In this document: piece after piece, positions 60,059-64,000 of the stretch | Layout: each line of letters starts with the position of its first letter | Position numbering within the stretch: the first letter of the stretch is position 1 | Origin: Acidobacteriaceae bacterium | GTDB taxonomy: Bacteria; Acidobacteriota; Terriglobia; Terriglobales; Acidobacteriaceae | NCBI GenBank assembly: GCA_021323655.1 | Contig: JAJPKO010000041.1 | Location: 37,191-101,190, forward strand | Direction of reading: 5' to 3' | DNA length: 64,000 nucleotides | Notes under the pieces: generated by a model | What the model was told of the DNA's origin: nothing | The model's input: the letters and a program-made list of their open reading frames with translations, nothing else | Databases searched by the model: none | Translations under genes and position numbers: made by a program

Positions 60059-60960
60059 GGTTGTTTTGATTCAGGCAGGAGTTTGCTGGCGGCGGCGAAG
60101 ACGGCCAGCGTTACAAGAATCACAAGCAAGGAGACGGTTACAGGAACATCTATCCAGCGGGAGAGCAGCATTTTGAGCGCAACAAAGGTAAGGATGACAG
60201 CGAGACCGTAATGCAGGAAACGAAGCTTGTCCAGCAGCCCCGCCAGCACGTAGTACAACGAGCGCAGGCCCAGAATCGCAAAGATATTCGACGTATAGAC
60301 GATGAAGGGGTCGCGGGAAATGGCCAGCACTGCGGGGATGGAATCGAGCGCGAAAATCAGGTCAGTGACTTCGACGGCCAGGACCACGAAAAGGAATGCA
60401 GGCATTCCCAGGCGAGTTCCGCCGGGGCGGTCGTCTTTTAGGCCGCGCAGACAGCAGCGCTGCAACCAGGCCAGGATTCCAGGCTTGGACGCCTCTGCTG
60501 GTTTTTCGCGCAAGAGGCGAAATGCGGCATACAGCAGAAAGGCGCCGAAGACATACTCGATCCAGGCAAAGCGGTTGAGTAGCGAGACGCCCACTGCAAT
60601 GAAGAGCGCGCGCATTACGATTGCCCCCAGCACTCCCCACAGAAGCACCCGGTGTTGCTCCTCCGCATTCAGCCGCATAGTGCGAAACATGAGAAGAAAC
60701 ACAAAGAGATTGTCTACGCTGAGGGAGCCTTCAATCAGATAGCCGGAGAAAAATTCCAGTCCATGCCGATGGCTTTGTGTTTTTGAGAGGAAGATGGCAA
60801 AGCCACAGGCAAGCGTGGCCAGAAAGATGGTCCACGCCCAGGCCGTGCGCAATCGCAATGAATACTGGCCGCGGTGCAGGACCGCCAGGTCTACTACCAG
60901 AAGTATGGCCACCAGGAGATGGAAGCCGATCCAGTAGGACAACGTGGCGCCGGCAAACAT
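60055..60960 (-). CDS. TerC/Alx family membrane protein
   Basis: A 301-residue polytopic membrane protein of the TerC family. Seen: about eight or nine hydrophobic segments, the conserved EGSLSVDNLFVFLL and EVTDLIFALDSIPAVLAI motifs, each with acidic residues in the membrane. TerC/Alx proteins are implicated in manganese export or tellurite resistance, and in metallation of exoenzymes during secretion. Its ATG shares a base with the upstream M28 stop (TGATG), so it is coupled to the Tat-peptidase group. No tellurite genes are nearby. Confidence 0.88.
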   Translation of the reverse strand: MFAGATLSYWIGFHLLVAILLVVDLAVLHRGQYSLRLRTAWAWTIFLATLACGFAIFLSKTQSHRHGLEFFSGYLIEGSLSVDNLFVFLLMFRTMRLNAEEQHRVLLWGVLGAIVMRALFIAVGVSLLNRFAWIEYVFGAFLLYAAFRLLREKPAEASKPGILAWLQRCCLRGLKDDRPGGTRLGMPAFLFVVLAVEVTDLIFALDSIPAVLAISRDPFIVYTSNIFAILGLRSLYYVLAGLLDKLRFLHYGLAVILTFVALKMLLSRWIDVPVTVSLLVILVTLAVFAAASKLLPESKQP

Positions 60961-61859
60961 CAGCGCTGGTCCAGAAGCCGGATGGTTTCCAGCATGGTAT
61001 TGCCGACAATGGAAAGGCTTTTGGCGCTGAGTTTGTCCATTGTGTCCTGTGCCGTATGCCAGAAGGAGTTCTGATATCCGTACTCCAGATCGATCACGTC
61101 CGCGGACGGAACGCCACGCCGTACAAACGGAATATGGTCGTCGAAGTCGCTGGTGCGGTCTTCAAAAAAATAGGACTGGTCGCCATATTTTGATGCCGCG
61201 CGGGCAATCAGGTCCAGGAGCCAGCCGGTGGAGTTGGAATCGCGCTGGATGTTCAGGTCCTTGTCGCCGATCATGTCGAGCACAATGAAGGCTTTGATGC
61301 GCTTCAGCGTGCCATCATTCTGCCATTTTGCTGCCAGGTGGCGGCTGCCGTAGGTGCCGTCTGTGTCTGACCACTGCTGAAATGCTTCTTCGCCATCCAG
61401 AAAAACCAGCCAGACGCTGTATCCATCCAGGGTGCGCCCGCGCAGGTGGTTGGCCATCTCGATGAGAAGTCCCGTGGAAGAACCGCCATCATTCGCGCCC
61501 ACATAATTGATGTTGCGCAGTGGATAGTTCGTTTCATAGTGTGAGGCCAGTACGATGACGCCGTCCTTCTTTCCCGGGAAGCGCACAATGTAGTTGGTCA
61601 TACGCTGCGGTCCTGCAGGAGTGTTTGAGACAAAGCCGTCGGCCTCAAGCCGGTCTTTGGCAAACTGCTTTTTCAGGAAGGCCTCTGCCATGGCGTGCCC
61701 AGGACTGCCCACCCATCGCGGGCCCACTGAAACAAACTCGCGGGTGTATTCGAGAGCGCGCGCCCCGTTGAAAGGCCCTTCAGCAGCAAGCGCACTGTTC
61801 TGGGGAAAAAGGGTCCCGAGGAAAACAAGAGCAAACCATACGGCCCGAATACACCTCAT
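60960..61859 (-). CDS. M28 family metallopeptidase, secreted
   Basis: A 299-residue zinc peptidase, M28 family (aminopeptidase Y/glutaminyl-cyclase-like fold). Seen: signal peptide (about 1-25, ending SALAAEG), and zinc ligands in order: SHYET (His), GANDGGS (Asp), the catalytic/ligand pair LDGEEAF, VLDMIGD (Asp), and FWHTAQDTMDK (His). All expected residues are present. It is probably an aminopeptidase or glutaminyl cyclase in the periplasm. It overlaps tatC upstream by 4 bases and is followed by TerC, so all three are one operon. Confidence 0.87.
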   Translation of the reverse strand: MRCIRAVWFALVFLGTLFPQNSALAAEGPFNGARALEYTREFVSVGPRWVGSPGHAMAEAFLKKQFAKDRLEADGFVSNTPAGPQRMTNYIVRFPGKKDGVIVLASHYETNYPLRNINYVGANDGGSSTGLLIEMANHLRGRTLDGYSVWLVFLDGEEAFQQWSDTDGTYGSRHLAAKWQNDGTLKRIKAFIVLDMIGDKDLNIQRDSNSTGWLLDLIARAASKYGDQSYFFEDRTSDFDDHIPFVRRGVPSADVIDLEYGYQNSFWHTAQDTMDKLSAKSLSIVGNTMLETIRLLDQR

Positions 61860-62656
61860 TCAGCGGCCCCGGCCTTCTTCTTACGCCGCGAAGGATGGAC
61901 CATGTAGGCCACACCAATGCTGATGAGATACAGGACAAGCATCGGTGTGGCAAAGACGCACATCGTCAGCACATCAGGCGTAGGCGTAATAATGGCAGCG
62001 ACAATAAAGATGATGAGAATGGCATAGCGAATGTTTTTGAGCAGAAACTTCGCGTTCACAATGCCAAACAGGGCAAGAAACATCACCAGAATCGGGAGCT
62101 CGAATGTGATCCCGAGGCCCAGAATCACTGTAAGAAAAAGGTCGGTGTATTCGTTGATCTCAATCAGCGGATTGAAGTCTTTATTGAAGGTAAAAAGAAA
62201 ATCGAGCGAGCCGGGAAATACCCAGCGATATCCAAAATAAGCGCCAGCCAGAAACAGACCGACGGTCGAGATCATGAACGGAGTGACATATCGCTTTTCG
62301 TGTTTGTAAAGTCCGGGAGAAATAAACTTCCACACCTCATAAAGCACAAAGGGCGATGCGATGATGCATCCAGCCATGAAGCTGATCTTCAGGTAAAGAT
62401 TAAAGCCGTCAATCGGGTTGTGATAATTCAACTGCGTGGGCAAGTGGTGCCGTTGCAGCGCAAAGATAATCGGCTTTTCCATGTAGCCGTAGATTTTCTC
62501 GTGAAAGCCGTAGGCCAGAAAGAAGCCGCCGATGAGATAAAGTGCAGCGCGGATCACCCGCTTGCGCAGCTCCTCCAGATGTTCAAGGAGGGTCATGCCG
62601 GGGAGTTCAGCGCGTTCAGATACCGCGGCCCGTGCGCGGTCCACAAGATCAGCCAT
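61856..62656 (-). CDS. tatC: Twin-arginine translocase subunit TatC
   Basis: Receptor subunit of the Tat pathway that exports folded proteins. 266 residues. Seen: MTLLEHLEELRKRVIRAAL near the N-terminus, six hydrophobic segments, FMAGCIIASPFVLYEVWKFISPGLYKHEK (the conserved FxxP and Glu region), and a basic C-terminus (HPSRRKKKAG). The start at 62656 overlaps the tatB/A stop by 8 bases. A likely client in this window is the phospholipase C at 25.1-27.1 kb, which has a twin-arginine signal. Confidence 0.95.
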   Translation of the reverse strand: MADLVDRARAAVSERAELPGMTLLEHLEELRKRVIRAALYLIGGFFLAYGFHEKIYGYMEKPIIFALQRHHLPTQLNYHNPIDGFNLYLKISFMAGCIIASPFVLYEVWKFISPGLYKHEKRYVTPFMISTVGLFLAGAYFGYRWVFPGSLDFLFTFNKDFNPLIEINEYTDLFLTVILGLGITFELPILVMFLALFGIVNAKFLLKNIRYAILIIFIVAAIITPTPDVLTMCVFATPMLVLYLISIGVAYMVHPSRRKKKAGAAE

Positions 62657-63095
62657 GGTGGATCGGGGCCTGCTCGCTTTCCTGAGTTGGTTCAGAATCA
62701 CGGCCGTTCATGGCGGCAGCCTGCTTCGCCTGTTCTTCTTTTTCCAGGGCTTCCAGGTATTCTGAGGCGATTTCCGATTTTGGCATGTTCACATAAGGAG
62801 ACTCGGCAGTCACCGTCACTCCGCTGGAAGGAGGCATAATGGCAGGCGTCTTTTCAGTTTCTGCCGGAAGCCCATTTGCCGCTGTGGTTTGCGCTGCAGC
62901 CTTTTCCAGTTGCTTCTGCCGCTCCTCGTTCTCCATCGCGCGAAGCTCTTCATCAATCTGCATTTTGAATTCGTTGCTGGCGCGGCGGAATTCCGCCAGG
63001 AGCTTGCCGACCTGTCGGCCAATCTCTGGCAGTTTCTTGGGGCCGAACAGGACCAGGGCCAGCAGAAAGATAAAGATGGAATCGCCGAAATGCAT
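62649..63095 (-). CDS. tatB: Twin-arginine translocase subunit TatA/B family
   Basis: A 148-residue Tat component. Seen: one N-terminal membrane helix (IFIFLLALVLFGPKKLPEIGRQVGKLLAEF) with the conserved FGPKKLPE hinge, then an amphipathic helix, and a charged, disordered tail. The length and long tail favour TatB over TatA, but in many bacteria a single protein does both. Overlaps tatC by 8 bases. Confidence 0.88.
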   Translation of the reverse strand: MHFGDSIFIFLLALVLFGPKKLPEIGRQVGKLLAEFRRASNEFKMQIDEELRAMENEERQKQLEKAAAQTTAANGLPAETEKTPAIMPPSSGVTVTAESPYVNMPKSEIASEYLEALEKEEQAKQAAAMNGRDSEPTQESEQAPIHHG

Positions 63096-63181
63096 TCGTT
63101 GCCTTTATGATACCCATCGTTGGCAACAGGTCACAAATGGAAGTCTCTCTCCCCGAAAAAGACCCGTTCGGCCTCCTCTAT

Positions 63182-63835
63182 CTACTGGGGAGAAGATGGG
63201 GTGCTCGTATTGGACGAATTCGGCGGGTTTGTGGTCTTCTTTTTCCGTCGCGTGCTTGTTTTTGCTGGACTGTTGTCTACAATCACGGTCTTTGGGGGGG
63301 TGGCCGATTGAGAGGCCTCTGCTTTCCGGACCGCCGTCTGCAAGTTGACCAGTTGTGTTTCAGTATTTTTTGAATTGGCCAGAATTGAATCCGCCAGGCG
63401 CGTCCGTGCTGCCTCCAGCTTGTCCAGTGCAGAAGCGAGATCTGCGGCTTCATTTTGAGGCGCGGTGATGCTCGCCGTCTGAGAAACGCGCAGCAACACG
63501 TCATACAGAGCGTCAACGTTGCGATAAGCAGGGAAGACCGCTGCAACTGATCCGGGCGCCGCATCGGCCTGCGTCAGCAGGCCAGGAAGTGTGGAATTGA
63601 GGTCGCGCTGAATGGAATCTGCATTCTGCTGCGCAGCCGAGCGTACTTCCCCCGGCGCTTTCCAGCGCGAAATGTTCAGGCTGTCGAGAGTCTGTGACAC
63701 CTGCGCAAGTGCGCCGTGCAAAATCTCAGAAGGTTTTGGAGAAGGGGCCGCAGGGGCTGTCTGGGCAAAAACCGAAGCTGTGAAGAGAATTGTATATGCT
63801 GCACTGCATAGTAAAACGTAACGCCGGGGAAACAT
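63182..63835 (-). CDS. Secreted hypothetical protein with coiled coil
   Basis: A 217-residue protein of unknown function. Seen: a signal peptide (residues 1-26, ending SVFAQTAPA), an alpha-helical body (about 36-165, with LAQVSQTLDSLNISRWKAPGEV and EAADLASALDKLEAARTRLADSILA), and a low-complexity basic/Ser/Thr/Pro tail (STRRKKKTTNPPNSS). Codes just upstream of tatB/A on the same strand, 86 bases away. Confidence 0.7.
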   Translation of the reverse strand: MFPRRYVLLCSAAYTILFTASVFAQTAPAAPSPKPSEILHGALAQVSQTLDSLNISRWKAPGEVRSAAQQNADSIQRDLNSTLPGLLTQADAAPGSVAAVFPAYRNVDALYDVLLRVSQTASITAPQNEAADLASALDKLEAARTRLADSILANSKNTETQLVNLQTAVRKAEASQSATPPKTVIVDNSPAKTSTRRKKKTTNPPNSSNTSTPSSPQ

Positions 63836-63898
63836 AACAAGTCCGGATGCGCGAGAGCGGGAAATGGTTGCAAATGCGGCGGTTCGGCATGGCTGTTC

Positions 63899-63946
63899 GT
63901 AGCAAGTGAAATGTCCGGTTTTTGGTAGCAGATGAAATGTCCGGTA
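63899..63946 (+). repeat. Two 22-base copies of an insertion-sequence-like end motif
   Basis: GTAGCAAGTGAAATGTCCGGTT (63899-63920) and GTAGCAGATGAAATGTCCGGTA (63925-63946) differ at 3 positions and are spaced 26 bases apart. Motifs with GAAATGTCCGG are, as I recall, found at the ends of several transposase elements; the rest of the element would lie beyond the window. Confidence 0.45.
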
Positions 63947-64000
63947 TGGTTTATAAGGCCGCCGTCGTGGAAGTTGTTGGAAAGTGGGAATCCCGCGCGG
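63937..64000 (+). CDS. Possible start of a transposase-like frame, cut off by the window end
   Basis: An ATG at 63937, inside the second motif copy, opens a frame (MSGMVYKAAVVEVVGKWES) that runs to the end of the window. Only 21 codons are visible. Overlap with the repeat suggests a mobile-element gene, but family and coding status are unproven; the frame from 63932 is also open. Confidence 0.2.
   Translation, partial: MSGMVYKAAVVEVVGKWESRA

Noticed and set aside
1..64000. tRNA, rRNA and CRISPR arrays
   Set aside because: I looked in all intergenic stretches for conserved tRNA T-arm patterns and for regularly spaced direct repeats and found none.

Overview
The window reads as chromosome of an acidobacterium (Terriglobia-like). 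The indications are a 1231-residue Oar-type TonB-dependent receptor with a carboxypeptidase-regulatory-like N-terminus, an ECF sigma/anti-sigma pair whose anti-sigma carries HEAT-like repeats, tandem DUF481 porin-like proteins, a DAP-type MurE (DNPR motif) and moderate GC. This assignment is an inference from gene content, since no rRNA is present.

Layout. 1-24 kb is mostly housekeeping: the 3' part of rpoC with its terminator, a membrane-anchored SDR, the Oar-like receptor, a cytidylate-kinase-like gene, mutS2 (interrupted by an in-frame amber codon), a zinc-ribbon membrane protein, hemB, a lipoate/2-oxoacid dehydrogenase group (lpdA, lipB, E2 with two lipoyl domains), an M23 peptidase, murE-murF, and a class V aminotransferase with serA. 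24.5-27.1 kb holds a YqeY protein and a Tat-exported phospholipase C-like phosphoesterase.

27.2-50.6 kb, minus strand, is the exceptional part: a single, tightly coupled 19-gene operon for an extracellular contractile injection system (eCIS, a phage-tail-like particle). In order of transcription it encodes sheath, tube, a gp26-like baseplate protein with a zinc ribbon, a proline-rich eCIS protein, a DUF4255 (Pvc16-like) cap/terminator, an AAA+ ATPase, a small protein, a tube-initiator protein, a LysM protein, a gp27-like hub, a gp5-like spike, a PAAR-like tip, a gp25 wedge protein, two gpJ-like baseplate proteins, a gpI-like protein fused to a predicted beta-helix, a DUF6519 protein, a glycosyltransferase-like (DUF6734-like) protein, and a DUF4157 (eCIS-core) zincin-like protein. 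A near-consensus sigma70 promoter lies about 90 bases before the sheath gene. No capsid, terminase, integrase or T6SS membrane-complex gene is present, and no recognisable tape-measure protein or separate tail fibre was found. Neighbouring reading frames overlap by 4-8 bases or are separated by at most 36 bases.

50.9-64 kb returns to chromosomal genes: RNase HI with a C-terminal extension, an ECF sigma / anti-sigma / PDZ-protein envelope-stress group, an orphan FliB-like Cys-rich protein, a radical SAM protein, two tandem DUF481 outer-membrane-type proteins separated by a strong hairpin, and a coupled minus-strand group tatB/A - tatC - M28 peptidase - TerC. The last 100 bases carry two copies of a 22-base motif that look like the edge of an insertion sequence running out of the window.

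Functional links: the Tat translocase genes in this window could export the twin-arginine phospholipase C encoded next to the eCIS operon. lipB and lpdA serve the E2 protein encoded beside them. The sigma/anti-sigma/PDZ group and the two DUF481 proteins point to envelope maintenance.
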